Shown in pieces: positions 33,485 through 42,229 of a stretch of DNA of 64,000 bases. The notes below the pieces were generated by a model, which did not search any database, had not been told where the DNA came from, and saw nothing but the letters and a program-made list of their open reading frames with translations. This DNA is from Paraburkholderia solisilvae (GTDB lineage Bacteria; Pseudomonadota; Gammaproteobacteria; Burkholderiales; Burkholderiaceae). A program made the position numbers and the translations under genes. Position 1 is the first letter of the stretch. Every line of letters starts with the position of its first letter. The stretch is from the NCBI RefSeq assembly GCF_902859875.1, contig NZ_CADIKF010000030.1:24970-88969 (forward strand). Direction: 5' to 3'.

Positions 33485-35149
33485 ATGAAAACAATCACGG
33501 GGTGGACCGTCCGGGCCCGGTTAATTGCGGGATTCGGAACGGTTCTGGTCGCGATGGTCGCATTGGCCGCGATTGCGATCTATCAGGTCGAGAACGTGCG
33601 CATGCGTCTGGACGACATTATCGATATCAATGGTGTCAAAGAACGCTATGCGATCAATTTCCGGGGCAGCGTGCATGACCGTTCGATCGCGTTGCGCGAC
33701 GTGACGCTGGTCGGCGCGGACGAACTGCCGAAAGTCGTCGACCATATCGACAGCCTCGAAGCCGACTATCAGCGCTCCGCGCAGCCGCTCGACCAGATCT
33801 TCACGAACGGCGCCGGCGTGACGCCTGCGGAACGGCAAATCTATGCGCGCATCAACGCGGCACGCGAACAGACCATGCCGCTGATCGCCCGTATCATCGA
33901 TCTGCAAAAAGGCGGCGACACCGATGGTGCGCGCAAGCTGCTGCTGTCCGACGCGCGGCCCGCGTTCGTCGAGTGGCTCGCATCGATCAACGCGATGATC
34001 GACTATGAGGAATCGCTGAGTCAGGAAGAGGGCGGACGGGCACGCGCGATCAGCCAGCAGTTCCGTCTGCTGATGGCTTCGTTGACGGTGCTGGCGTGCC
34101 TGTTGAGTGCCGGCGTCGCGTGGCTGGTGGTGCGCAATATCATGCGTTCGCTCGGCGCGGATCCGCGCGACATGATCGTGTTCGCCGAATCGATCGAGGC
34201 GGGCGACCTGTCGCGGCGTTCGCCGGTGCAGGCCGGCGATACCTCGAGCGTGATGGCGACGGTCACACGGATGCGCAACAACCTCGCGGATATCGTGCAT
34301 CAGGTGCGGCAGGCCGCGCATGGTGTCGCGGACGCGAGCCGCGAGATCGCGCAGGGCAACGGCGATCTCGATGAGCGTACGCACAGCCAGGCGGCCGCGC
34401 TCGAGCAGGCGACCAACGCACTCGGCAAGTTCGATTCCAGTGTGCAGTCGAACGCCGACAACGCGACGCATGCGAACGAGCTTGCGAGGCGCGCGTCGAC
34501 GACGGCGAGCGAGGGTGGCGAGGCGGTCGGGCGTGTCGTCGACACGATGCGCGGCATCCATACGTCGTCGAACCGCATCGGCGAGATCATCTCGGTGATC
34601 GACTCGATCGCGTTCCAGACCAATATTCTCGCGCTCAACGCAGCCGTCGAAGCGGCACGGGCCGGCGCGGAAGGGCGCGGTTTCGCGGTCGTCGCAGGCG
34701 AAGTGCGGGTGCTCGCGCAACGCAGCGCGGAAGCGGCGCGCGAGGTCAAGACGCTGGTTCAGGACAGCAGCGCGCGCGTCGGCCAGGGTACGCGCCTCGT
34801 CGACGATGCAGGATCGACGATCTCGGAAGTGGTCTCATCGTCGGGCAGCGTGACGACGATCATGGGCGAAATCAACGATGCGTGCAGGCAGCAGACGCAG
34901 CAGATCAGCGAAGTGCGCGCGATGATCGATCAACTCGAAAACGGCACGCGGCAAAACGTGGCGCTTGTGCAGCAATCGGGCGCGGCGGCGGATGCGCTGC
35001 TGTCGCAGGCGGAGCGCTTGCTGACCACGGTGGGCGTGTTCAAGCTCGACGATGGCGCGGCGTTGCGCGGCAGCCAGAGCGAAGCCGCTGTGAGATCGGG
35101 CATGGCGGCGTCGGGGACGACTGCATTGCTGCCGGCCGGCGCGATGTGA
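33485..35149 (+). CDS. Methyl-accepting chemotaxis protein
   Basis: 554 residues: transmembrane helix 1 (about 12-32), a periplasmic four-helix-bundle sensor domain (35-185), helix 2 (193-215), HAMP (to ~270) and the signalling domain with the hairpin tip IDSIAFQTNILALNAAVEAARAGAEGRGFAVVA region (about 375-410; seen in two halves). It transmits ligand binding to CheA/CheW, which are not in the window. Ligand unknown. GAGG site before ATG 33485. No obvious CheR/CheB-binding pentapeptide at the C-terminus. Confidence 0.92.
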   Translation: MKTITGWTVRARLIAGFGTVLVAMVALAAIAIYQVENVRMRLDDIIDINGVKERYAINFRGSVHDRSIALRDVTLVGADELPKVVDHIDSLEADYQRSAQPLDQIFTNGAGVTPAERQIYARINAAREQTMPLIARIIDLQKGGDTDGARKLLLSDARPAFVEWLASINAMIDYEESLSQEEGGRARAISQQFRLLMASLTVLACLLSAGVAWLVVRNIMRSLGADPRDMIVFAESIEAGDLSRRSPVQAGDTSSVMATVTRMRNNLADIVHQVRQAAHGVADASREIAQGNGDLDERTHSQAAALEQATNALGKFDSSVQSNADNATHANELARRASTTASEGGEAVGRVVDTMRGIHTSSNRIGEIISVIDSIAFQTNILALNAAVEAARAGAEGRGFAVVAGEVRVLAQRSAEAAREVKTLVQDSSARVGQGTRLVDDAGSTISEVVSSSGSVTTIMGEINDACRQQTQQISEVRAMIDQLENGTRQNVALVQQSGAAADALLSQAERLLTTVGVFKLDDGAALRGSQSEAAVRSGMAASGTTALLPAGAM

Positions 35150-35261
35150 AGTGAAGTGTGCAGGGTTGCGGTCTGTGATGACCGCACCCGATGCATCAGG
35201 CCGGCGCTGCGGTTGTTCTTGTTTGTGAACAGATAGGTGTGCGCTACTGGCAAGCGGTTCT

Positions 35262-35300
35262 GTCGAACACAATTGTTATATTATAACATTTGTGTTCGAC
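35262..35300. promoter_or_regulatory. Zur-type zinc operator, 39-bp palindrome
   Basis: Two 19-nt arms (35262-35280 and 35282-35300) around a central T are complementary at 18 of 19 positions. The core TTGTTATATTATAACATTT matches the proteobacterial Zur box (rATGTTATAnTATAACATy). It ends 34 bp before the ATG of a COG0523 GTPase, a class often repressed by Zur when zinc is plentiful. The outer arms (GTCGAACACA / TGTGTTCGAC) extend symmetry well beyond a normal Zur box. Confidence 0.8.
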
Positions 35301-35334
35301 TTCATTTTTACAGAACCCTTTGCACGAGCGCCCT

Positions 35335-36525
35335 ATGAACAAGCTTCCCGTAACCGTGCTGTCCGGCTTCCTTGGCGCCGGCAAGACGACGCTGCTCAAC
35401 CACGTTCTGAACAATCGCGAGGGCAAGCGCGTAGCCGTCATCGTCAACGACATGTCGGAAGTCAATATCGATGCGCAACTCGTGCGTGACGGCAGCCAGC
35501 TGTCGCATGTCGACGAGAAGCTGGTCGAGATGAGGAACGGCTGCATCTGCTGTACGTTGCGCGAAGACTTGCTGGTCGAGATCCAGCGTCTCGCGAGAGA
35601 GGGGCGCTTCGATTACCTGCTGATCGAATCGACCGGTATCTCGGAGCCGCTGCCGGTAGCCGAAACCTTTACGTTTCGCGATGAAGAGGGCCGCAGCCTG
35701 TCCGATATCGCGCGGCTCGACACGATGGTGACCGTTGTCGATGCATACAATTTCGCGCGCGATTACGGGTCGCATGATTTTCTCGCGGACCGCGGCGAGA
35801 CGATGGGCGAGGAGGACAAACGCACCGTTGTCGATCTGCTTACCGAGCAGGTCGAGTTCTGCGATGTAATCGTGCTGAACAAGACGGACCTGATGAGCGC
35901 AGCGGAACTCGAGCGCCTCAAAGGCGTGCTGCGCTCATTGAATGCGCGTGCGCGAATTGTCGAAAGCCAGTTCGGGCGTGTGCCGGTCGATCGCATTCTG
36001 AACACCGGTCTCTTCGATTTCGAAGCGGCCGCGCAAGCGCCGGGTTGGCTGAAGGAGATGCGCGGCGAGCATATTCCGGAGAGCGAAGAATACGGCATCA
36101 CGAGCTTCGTGTACCGCGCGCGGCGACCGTTTCATCCGCGGCGCTTCTTCGACTGGATTCAACAGGAGTGGCCGGGCGTCGTGCGCTCGAAGGGTTATTT
36201 CTGGCTCGCATCGCGTCACGATCTGGTCGGCGAGTGGTCGCAGGCGGGCGCGATCTCGCGTCACCAGCGCGCGGGCACGTGGTGGGCGGCAGTGCCGAAA
36301 GGCTCGTGGCCGCAAACCCCGGATGCACTGGAGATTATCCGGAGCCGCTCGCAGGCGCCGTACGGCGATCGTCAACAGGAACTCGTGCTGATCGGCACGA
36401 ACATGAACGAGGCCGCGCTAAGAGCCGCGTTCGATGCATGTCTGCTCGACGATGACGAACTCGCGCTCGGCGCGAAGAGCTGGCTCACGTTCGATGATCC
36501 GTTTCCATCGTGGGTACGTGCGTAA
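35335..36525 (+). CDS. zigA: COG0523 GTP-binding metallochaperone (ZigA-like)
   Basis: 396 residues. Walker A GFLGAGKTT (11-19), metal-binding CICC (C70, C72, C73), switch/Walker B ESTGISEP, and guanine specificity NKTD, followed by a CobW C-terminal domain with HRAGTWWA-like residues. ATG 35335 aligns with family starts. The GTPase probably inserts zinc into client proteins under zinc limitation. The Zur-like palindrome directly upstream supports this role over cobalamin synthesis. Confidence 0.88.
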   Translation: MNKLPVTVLSGFLGAGKTTLLNHVLNNREGKRVAVIVNDMSEVNIDAQLVRDGSQLSHVDEKLVEMRNGCICCTLREDLLVEIQRLAREGRFDYLLIESTGISEPLPVAETFTFRDEEGRSLSDIARLDTMVTVVDAYNFARDYGSHDFLADRGETMGEEDKRTVVDLLTEQVEFCDVIVLNKTDLMSAAELERLKGVLRSLNARARIVESQFGRVPVDRILNTGLFDFEAAAQAPGWLKEMRGEHIPESEEYGITSFVYRARRPFHPRRFFDWIQQEWPGVVRSKGYFWLASRHDLVGEWSQAGAISRHQRAGTWWAAVPKGSWPQTPDALEIIRSRSQAPYGDRQQELVLIGTNMNEAALRAAFDACLLDDDELALGAKSWLTFDDPFPSWVRA

Positions 36526-36926
36526 CACGCGGATCACTTCGCGCATGGCCGGCGCGGACATATTGAACGCATATCGCGCTTGATGAGGCATCGGGCCGCA
36601 CGTCATGACAAGCCGGTTGGTTGCACGAACAACCATCGAGTACGGGGAAGTCCCCCGCGTGCGACCGCGTTTGCGTGAATGCGAAATGGTGCACTGCATA
36701 TCCGGTGCCAGCTGCGCCGATTTTCGTCTGAAGTACCTTCATCGCTGCGGTCGCCAGCGCACAGACCCTGCGCGGCGCTCGCGCGCACAGTGACCGCACT
36801 GGAGCACAAGATCGATTAATTGAAATCCGACTGTTGCTATTTCGTCAAAAACTCTACAGCGACGCGTGATCCAGGCATAAAGTTAAAGTGCTTTATCAAG
36901 TCTCTTGTGCAGTGCGGGGGTGTGCG
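36526..36926. other. Gene-free stretch
   Basis: Nothing recognisable is seen between the GTPase gene and the small genes at 36927; no hairpin with a T-run and no conserved frame. Confidence 0.3.
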
Positions 36927-37127
36927 ATGAAACGCAGAACAGCGCGGCAGATGGTTCGGTTGCTTTCCGATATCCGTCATTCAGCCAACTGCAGGGCCTT
37001 GCGGGCGTCAGCCGTGATCCGCGAGATGGAGCTGGCGGCGCTCGAAGCGGAAGAGGAGGAAGGGGATGACCCGGACACCTCACGCGACGAGATGTGGGAC
37101 AAGAAGCCGAGCTGGAGGACATCGTGA
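36927..37127 (+). CDS. Small hypothetical protein
   Basis: 66 residues from ATG 36927. The N-terminus is basic (MKRRTARQMVR) and the C-terminal third strongly acidic (EAEEEEGDDPD). It has two Cys or fewer and no hydrophobic segment. No family is recognised. The stop overlaps a GTG start of the next frame (GTGA at 37124-37127), which supports a two-gene unit. Codon use is normal for the genome. Confidence 0.45.
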   Translation: MKRRTARQMVRLLSDIRHSANCRALRASAVIREMELAALEAEEEEGDDPDTSRDEMWDKKPSWRTS

Positions 37128-37384
37128 AAGCCGCGGGTGAGCAGTCGCTGCGCTTTCTGGTCGAAAAGTGGCTGGCGCCGGTGTCGTCGAGACCGGTGCG
37201 CGTGACCGAGTTCAGTCGCACACGCGCCGATGGCACGCGTTACGTTCGCGTCGAAACGTCATCGCCTGACGGTATGCGTGCACTGTTCTTCTTTCGCCAC
37301 AACGACGGCTGCTGGTGCGTGTTTCCGCCCACGGTGGACAGGCCGAGGCGCTATCCGGACCGGTTTGCCGCTGAGGCTGCGTAA
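37124..37384 (+). CDS. Small hypothetical protein coupled to the preceding gene
   Basis: 86 residues from GTG 37124, which overlaps the previous stop (GTGA). An ATG at 37094 in the same frame would add ten residues that overlap the upstream gene. Folded-looking sequence (SLRFLVEKWLAP, RYVRVETSSPDG, ALFFFRHNDGCWCVFPP). No family recognised. It may be a conserved Burkholderia protein of unknown role. Confidence 0.5.
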   Translation: MKAAGEQSLRFLVEKWLAPVSSRPVRVTEFSRTRADGTRYVRVETSSPDGMRALFFFRHNDGCWCVFPPTVDRPRRYPDRFAAEAA

Positions 37385-37427
37385 GCAGGACGCATCGCCC
37401 GCCGGACGTGACTGCACGGTATTCACC

Positions 37428-37539
37428 GTGTGCGACTGACGGCGTGAGTGTCCAGGCGGGACAGTCACGGCGTGCGCGTCACAGCGGGAAAGTCGCAGCG
37501 CGCATGTCACAGCGGGGCAAACACGCCGCGCAAGTCATT
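37428..37539. repeat. 28-bp imperfect tandem repeat, about four copies
   Basis: Units at 37456, 37484 and 37512 each start GCGGG and carry the pattern AGTCnCnGCGnGC-nGTCAC; a more diverged unit precedes at 37428 and a partial one follows at 37540. The 28-bp period is not a multiple of three, and no gene is supported across it. It lies between the small hypothetical genes and the EamA transporter. There are no unique spacers, so it is not a CRISPR. Confidence 0.65.
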
Positions 37540-37627
37540 GCGGGAACGCGGCACGCAACGCACGGCGCGGGCCGCTTGCCGGCGATGTTCTGCGGCGCGG
37601 CCGCAGTGCGATGCGGTGGGCGCCCGT

Positions 37628-38614
37628 TCAGCGTTGACCGAGCGACGCGGACTGTCTGCGGCCATCCCAGATCGGCATCACCTGGCAGACGATCAACCCC
37701 GCCAGCATCAATGCGCAGCCAAATGTCGCGCGCGCCGTCAGCGTCTCGCCGAGCACGAGCCAACCGGCGAGCGCGGCGAATACGCCTTCCATGCTGAAGA
37801 TCACCGCGGCGTGCGCAGGCGCCGCATGTTTCTGCGCGACCACCTGAATCGTGTAGGCGACGCCGACCGACAATGCGCCGCCGTACAGGATGGTCGGCGC
37901 GGCGCGCACCATATCGGCGATGCGGATCGGTTCGCACACGAGCGCAATCGCGCAGCAGATCACGCCACAAGCGACAAACTGAAACAGCGCGAGCACGAGC
38001 GGATCGTGCCGCCGCGCGAAGCGTCCGACCAGCACGACTTGCGCGGAGATCAGGAGTGCGCTGGCCAGTTGATACCAGTCGCCACGCAGCATCGAAAAAT
38101 GCTCGTCCACGCTCAGGAAGTACATGCCGGCCGCAGCCAGCGCGGCGCCGAGCCATGTGCCGAGCGCGGTCTGATGGCGCAGCACGACCCCCATCAACGG
38201 CACGATCACGACATAGAGCGATGTGATAAAGCCGGCGTTCGCGATCTTCGTGTACTGCAAGCCGATCTGTTGAAGCGAAATGGCCGCGGCGAGCAGCACA
38301 CCGAGCACGGCGCCGTCGCGCAGCAGCGCTGCACGACGGTTCGTCGACGGCGGCGCGTGCGCGCGTTCAGGCTGGGCTCTTGCCGCCGTCAGCGGTCGCA
38401 GACACGCAAGCAGTATCAGCACGACACCGGCGCCGAGCAGAAAGCGCAGACCGGTAAACAGAAACGGCCCGATCGTATCGAGGCTCAAGCGCTGCGCCAC
38501 GAAGGCGGAGCCCCAGATCATCGCGGCGATCAGCATCAGCAGATTCGCGCGCAGGTGTTGTCGAGTCGTGGTTTTCAAGCGGAAGGAATCTCGTAACGGA
38601 GCGAAGCGGGTCAA
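37628..38614 (-). CDS. EamA/DMT family transporter
   Basis: 328 residues with about ten hydrophobic helices in two EamA half-repeats (LLMLIAAMIWGSAFVAQ near the start; VVAQKHAAPAHAAVIFSMEGVFAALAGWL region, read in parts, near the end). A Cys-rich helix (VACGVICCAIALVC) is notable. Members export amino acids or other small metabolites; the substrate is unknown. The start could be later than 38614, for example at the ATG beginning MLIAAMIWG. Confidence 0.8.
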   Translation of the reverse strand: MTRFAPLRDSFRLKTTTRQHLRANLLMLIAAMIWGSAFVAQRLSLDTIGPFLFTGLRFLLGAGVVLILLACLRPLTAARAQPERAHAPPSTNRRAALLRDGAVLGVLLAAAISLQQIGLQYTKIANAGFITSLYVVIVPLMGVVLRHQTALGTWLGAALAAAGMYFLSVDEHFSMLRGDWYQLASALLISAQVVLVGRFARRHDPLVLALFQFVACGVICCAIALVCEPIRIADMVRAAPTILYGGALSVGVAYTIQVVAQKHAAPAHAAVIFSMEGVFAALAGWLVLGETLTARATFGCALMLAGLIVCQVMPIWDGRRQSASLGQR

Positions 38615-38956
38615 GGCGGGGGAAGGCTGTGTGCATTGCCACGCAATACGTACGTGCTGTGGGTCGTGCGATGCGTGTCATGCCGGATGACGTCACGCCC
38701 GATGCAACGTAGCCGACATGATAACGGAGTGCGCCGCCCGTCCTGAGCGCATCGGGGAAGCGAGCGCGTCACACGAAGAACCCACCCATCGACGCAATGC
38801 CGTCGTGAACGCATCGGCAGCGGCCGCGGCGGCCGATTTCAACCTGACACGAACGGCAGAACACAACTGAACCGGGCAGCGCGCCGGGCAGCCCGCGGTC
38901 GGCACGAAAGGCAAAGGGCGCCGCCAGACTCGCAGCGCTTCGCGGCGACACGACAT
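38615..38956. other. Gene-free stretch
   Basis: No supported gene. Frames here have the composition of shadow frames, and no hairpin with T-run or operator-like palindrome was noticed. Confidence 0.3.
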
Positions 38957-39712
38957 CTATTCCGGCGCGTGAGCGCTGCCCGCCACGCTATCCATCAAGG
39001 CCCGCATCCGCTGCCAGTGCGAGCCTTCCCAGAACACACGCCGGCACACGTCGCAGGTGACGAATTGCGCATGCCGCTCGAACACGCCCTCGGGCACGCG
39101 GCCAGCCGCTTCGTCCTTCTGGATGCGCCGCAACGGCACATTGCAGGTCAGGCACAAACGGAAAGGGCGCGCGCTGCGCGCGAGATCGAGGCGCCCGAAG
39201 ACCTCCCGCAACTGCGCCTCCGGTTTCAACGTACGCACATAGCAGCCATGCGTGATCGTGCGGCGCTTGAGCAGCTCGCGGTCCCGCGTCAGCACGATGC
39301 GGTCTTCGTCGAGAGCGAGCGCTTCGATGCGCGCATCTTCGTAATGGTTGTCGTAAAGCGTATCGAAGCCCGCGAGTCGCAGCAGTTGCGCGAGACCGCC
39401 CATATGCGCGTCCGCGATAAAGCGGATCACGCGTAACGGCCTTTCACGCACGCGCAATAGCGGCTGGATATCGAGCGCCTCGAACTTCGGATAGACCGCG
39501 ACGCGATCGCCGTCCTGCAGCGCATGGTCGAAGCCGACCGATTCGCCGTTTACAAGGATTAGTTCGACTTCGGTATGCGGCACGCCGAGCGCTTCGATCA
39601 TGTGCTTCGCGCTAGCATTGCGCGCGCAGGCGCAACTGAACGATTGCCGGCGTTGCGGCCGGGCGAGAAAGTCGTTCAGCTCCTCGTAGAAGCGGAAAGT
39701 CGCGGTGACCAT
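38957..39712 (-). CDS. Ubiquitin-like / Mut7-C RNase domain fusion protein
   Basis: 251 residues. Residues 1-80 form a ThiS/MoaD-like ubiquitin-fold domain (ELILVNGESVGFDHALQDGD), and 93-240 a Mut7-C domain: RFIADAHMGGLAQLLRLAGFDT with D101, ILTRDREL-like TRD at 142-144, and a zinc ribbon with C187/C190 and C220/C223. Mut7-C is a PIN-like RNase fold. The ubiquitin-like domain lacks the terminal diglycine because it is fused. RNA substrate unknown. It has its own reading unit, divergent from the dehydrogenase at 39813. Confidence 0.82.
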   Translation of the reverse strand: MVTATFRFYEELNDFLARPQRRQSFSCACARNASAKHMIEALGVPHTEVELILVNGESVGFDHALQDGDRVAVYPKFEALDIQPLLRVRERPLRVIRFIADAHMGGLAQLLRLAGFDTLYDNHYEDARIEALALDEDRIVLTRDRELLKRRTITHGCYVRTLKPEAQLREVFGRLDLARSARPFRLCLTCNVPLRRIQKDEAAGRVPEGVFERHAQFVTCDVCRRVFWEGSHWQRMRALMDSVAGSAHAPE

Positions 39713-39812
39713 GCGTCAGTATCGCATTTGCGCGTGGCGCTGCCGACGGTACATTTCTGCACGTGTCGTGCGCTTATGCTTTACTTCCGGTTCTGTCGAA
39801 GAGGAGCCATAG

Positions 39813-40685
39813 ATGGACATCGGTTTTATCGGTCTCGGCGAGATGGGCGCCGCGATGGTCGAAAACATTTTGAAAGCTGGTCACCAGGTGCGTGTGTGGA
39901 ACCGCTCGCCAGAGCGCGCGCAACGTCTCGCACAGGCCGGCGCCCAGGTGGTCGGGTCGGTCGCGGAGGCCTTCACCGGCGACGCGGTGTTCTCGATGCT
40001 CGCCGATGATGCGGCGGTGCGCGAGGTGATCAATGCGCGCCTGCTCGAGCAGGCGCCGCGCGGCCAGATTCACGTGAACATGGCGACCATCTCGGTCGCG
40101 CTCGCGGAAGAACTCGCGAGTGAGCACGCGCAGCGCGGACTCAACTACGTCGCGGCGCCAGTGATGGGGCGGCCCGACGTCGCCGCGGCGGCCAAGCTGA
40201 CCATCGTCGCCGCAGGGCCTGCCGAAGCGATCGACCGCGTGCAGCCGGTGTTCGACGCGGTCGGCCAGAAGACGTGGCGCATCGGCTCGCTCGCGCAGCA
40301 GGCCAACGTGATGAAGCTCGCGACGAATTTCCTGATCGCGTCGGCCGTGGAGACGCTCGGCGAGGCATCGGCGATGCTTGCTGGCCACGGCGTCGCGATG
40401 CAGGATTTTCTCGATGTGATTACGAGCAATCTGTTCCAGGGCGTGGTCTACCAGGGTTACGGCAAGATGATCGCCGAACAGCGTTACGAGCCGGCGCTCT
40501 TCAAGGCGAAGCTCGGGATGAAGGACGTACGGCTCGCGCTGGCCGCGGCGGAGTCGGTGATGACGCCGTTGCCGATGGCGAGCGTGGTGCGCGACAGCCT
40601 CATCGAAGCGATGGCGCATGGCGACGGCGAGAAGGACTTCGCGGTGCTGGGCCAGGTGGCGGCGCGCCGCGCGGGACGCCGGTAA
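39813..40685 (+). CDS. NAD(P)-dependent beta-hydroxyacid dehydrogenase (GLYR1/HIBADH family)
   Basis: 290 residues. Rossmann motif GFIGLGEMG (4-12), substrate-binding block APVMGRPDVA (normally GGxxGA; the plant/bacterial GLYR branch has this form), and catalytic Lys in NVMKLATNF. The family reduces glyoxylate or succinate semialdehyde, or oxidises 3-hydroxy acids. The MGRPDVA variant favours the glyoxylate/succinic-semialdehyde reductase-like branch over 3-hydroxyisobutyrate dehydrogenase. GAGGAG lies before ATG 39813. Confidence 0.85.
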   Translation: MDIGFIGLGEMGAAMVENILKAGHQVRVWNRSPERAQRLAQAGAQVVGSVAEAFTGDAVFSMLADDAAVREVINARLLEQAPRGQIHVNMATISVALAEELASEHAQRGLNYVAAPVMGRPDVAAAAKLTIVAAGPAEAIDRVQPVFDAVGQKTWRIGSLAQQANVMKLATNFLIASAVETLGEASAMLAGHGVAMQDFLDVITSNLFQGVVYQGYGKMIAEQRYEPALFKAKLGMKDVRLALAAAESVMTPLPMASVVRDSLIEAMAHGDGEKDFAVLGQVAARRAGRR

Positions 40686-40858
40686 GCAGCGCATGGGGCT
40701 GCACTCGTCGATATTGCCGGTCGGCTGTCCGTCATATCGGAAGGGTGTTTCGTGTATGACGCAGAGCACAAAAACGATCCGGCAGCAGCCCCGCCAGACG
40801 GGCGTGACGGCTCGCTGTGGTTGATCCACAACAGGAAAGCGGCAAGCTATTGATGTTG

Positions 40859-40887
40859 TTGCGTCGCACCAATGCTTTTGCTATAGT
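40859..40887 (+). promoter_or_regulatory. Candidate sigma70 promoter of a small RNA
   Basis: TTGCGT (40859-40864) and TATAGT (40882-40887) are separated by 17 bp, a good housekeeping promoter. Transcription would begin near 40894, with no gene downstream on this strand before the terminator. Confidence 0.55.
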
Positions 40888-40893
40888 CGTTCT

Positions 40894-40953
40894 TGTCTCC
40901 TCCATGTCTCCTCTGATATGGATTCAGCCCGCCAGGTTGGCGGGCTTTTTTTT
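40894..40953 (+). ncRNA. Candidate small RNA with anti-Shine-Dalgarno motifs
   Basis: A predicted ~60-nt transcript between the promoter at 40859 and the terminator at 40927. Its single-stranded 5' half holds CTCCTCC (40897-40903) and CTCCTC (40908-40913), each complementary to ribosome-binding sites. CCUCC-containing sRNAs in other proteobacteria act through such loops. No frame of useful length exists. The assignment rests only on promoter, CU motifs and terminator. Confidence 0.5.
40927..40953 (+). terminator. Strong intrinsic terminator
   Basis: GCCCGCCA pairs with TGGCGGGC across a GGT loop (40927-40945), followed by eight T (40946-40953). It is 242 bp past the dehydrogenase stop, too far to be only its terminator, which supports a separate short transcript. 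Confidence 0.9.
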
Positions 40954-41011
40954 ATCCGCTTTTGAGGTGATGTGCCTCGCGAAGTCAGTCGGGCAGCCGG
41001 GATCGCTCGCC

Positions 41012-41049
41012 TGAAAAAGAAAAAGGCCGACGTTCCGCGCGCCAGCCTT
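41012..41049 (-). terminator. Intrinsic terminator of argC
   Basis: Read on the minus strand, AAGGCTGGCG (41049-41040) pairs with CGTCGGCCTT (41032-41023) with two G-U pairs around a 7-nt loop, then TTTTCTTTTT. It is 56 bp beyond the argC stop. Confidence 0.75.
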
Positions 41050-41104
41050 CTTTCGCTACCTCGACGAGCCCACGCGTAACGCGCGCCGCCCGTCCGTCAC
41101 ATTC

Positions 41105-42052
41105 TCAGCCCTTCAACCCGCTGCTTTCGTCCGCGCCGATCGCCAGATTCATGCACTGAATCGCCGCGCCCGATGCGCCTTTGCCCAGATTGTCGAGGCG
41201 CGACACCGTCACGAAACGCTCGTCGTTGCCGAATACGAACAGGTCCACGCGATTCGTGTCGTTGTTCGCCTGCACGTCGAAGAAGCCGCTGTCGAGATTG
41301 TCGTCTGCATTGAACGGCGCGACGCGCACATAGGTTTCGCCGCGATAGTACTCGGCGAGCAGCGCCTGCACGTCTTGCGGCGTCACGCGTTTGGCGAGTT
41401 GCGTCGGCGAAAAATAGCTGGTGACCGCGAGCCCTTTGTAAAAGCTGCCTACGATCGGCGTGAACACCGGCGGCGTCTTCAGACCCGTATGCGCGGCCAT
41501 TTCCGGCAAATGCTTATGCGCGAGGCCGAGCGCGTACGGACGCGGGCTGTCGAGCCTCGCGTTGCCGCCCGCCTCGTACTCGGCAATCATTTTCTTGCCG
41601 CCGCCGCTGTAGCCGGTCAGCGAGTAGCTGTGCACGGAAAGATCCGGCGCGACGACGCCGGCTTCGACCAGCGGCCGCATCGCGAGCACGAAAGCCGATG
41701 CGTGGCAGCCCGGCACCGCGATGCGCTTCGCATGGCGTACCCGCTCGCGCTGCGCGCGGGTCAACTCCGGCAGGCCGTACGCCCAGTTCGCGTCGGTGCG
41801 AAACGCGGTGCTCGCGTCGATCAGCACGGTGCGGTCGTTGTCGACCAGCGACGCCGATTCGCGCGACGCGACATCCGGCAGGCACAGGAACGTCACGTCC
41901 GACGCGTTGATGAGCCGGCGGCGCTCGTCGATATCCTTGCGCCTCGCTTCGTCGATGCGCATGACTTCCACGTCGCCGCGTTGCGACAGATATTCGAAGA
42001 TTTTCAGGCCGGTCGTGCCTTCCTGTCCGTCGACAAAAACTTTCGTGCTCAT
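41105..42052 (-). CDS. argC: N-acetyl-gamma-glutamyl-phosphate reductase, short (type 2) form
   Basis: 315 residues from ATG 42052. N-terminal NADP fold (KVFVDGQEGTTGLKI), catalytic C116 in VPGCHASAF, then SLTGYSGGGKK and HKHLPEMA. The length and GQEGTTGL start are those of the short ArgC class. The enzyme makes N-acetylglutamate semialdehyde in arginine synthesis. A longer in-frame start at 42148 lacks similarity. No other arg genes are next to it. Confidence 0.92.
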   Translation of the reverse strand: MSTKVFVDGQEGTTGLKIFEYLSQRGDVEVMRIDEARRKDIDERRRLINASDVTFLCLPDVASRESASLVDNDRTVLIDASTAFRTDANWAYGLPELTRAQRERVRHAKRIAVPGCHASAFVLAMRPLVEAGVVAPDLSVHSYSLTGYSGGGKKMIAEYEAGGNARLDSPRPYALGLAHKHLPEMAAHTGLKTPPVFTPIVGSFYKGLAVTSYFSPTQLAKRVTPQDVQALLAEYYRGETYVRVAPFNADDNLDSGFFDVQANNDTNRVDLFVFGNDERFVTVSRLDNLGKGASGAAIQCMNLAIGADESSGLKG

Positions 42053-42229
42053 CTCGATCTCGCTTCTCGAATTCGCTTGCTGGGTGAAACGGGGCGCATT
42101 GCGGCGTCCCAGGTAAGCTCGGCCGCCCTTCGCGCGCCGGACCGCCATTTTAAGACTGGATGGCGGCGCGTGCGTGACGCGGCGTGAAAAAGGCTGGCCG
42201 GCGCAGCCGCGGTGCCGATACGCGCGGCA

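Noticed and set aside
37428..37539. Tandem repeats as a possible CRISPR array
   Set aside because: Units abut directly with no unique spacers, and no cas genes are present.
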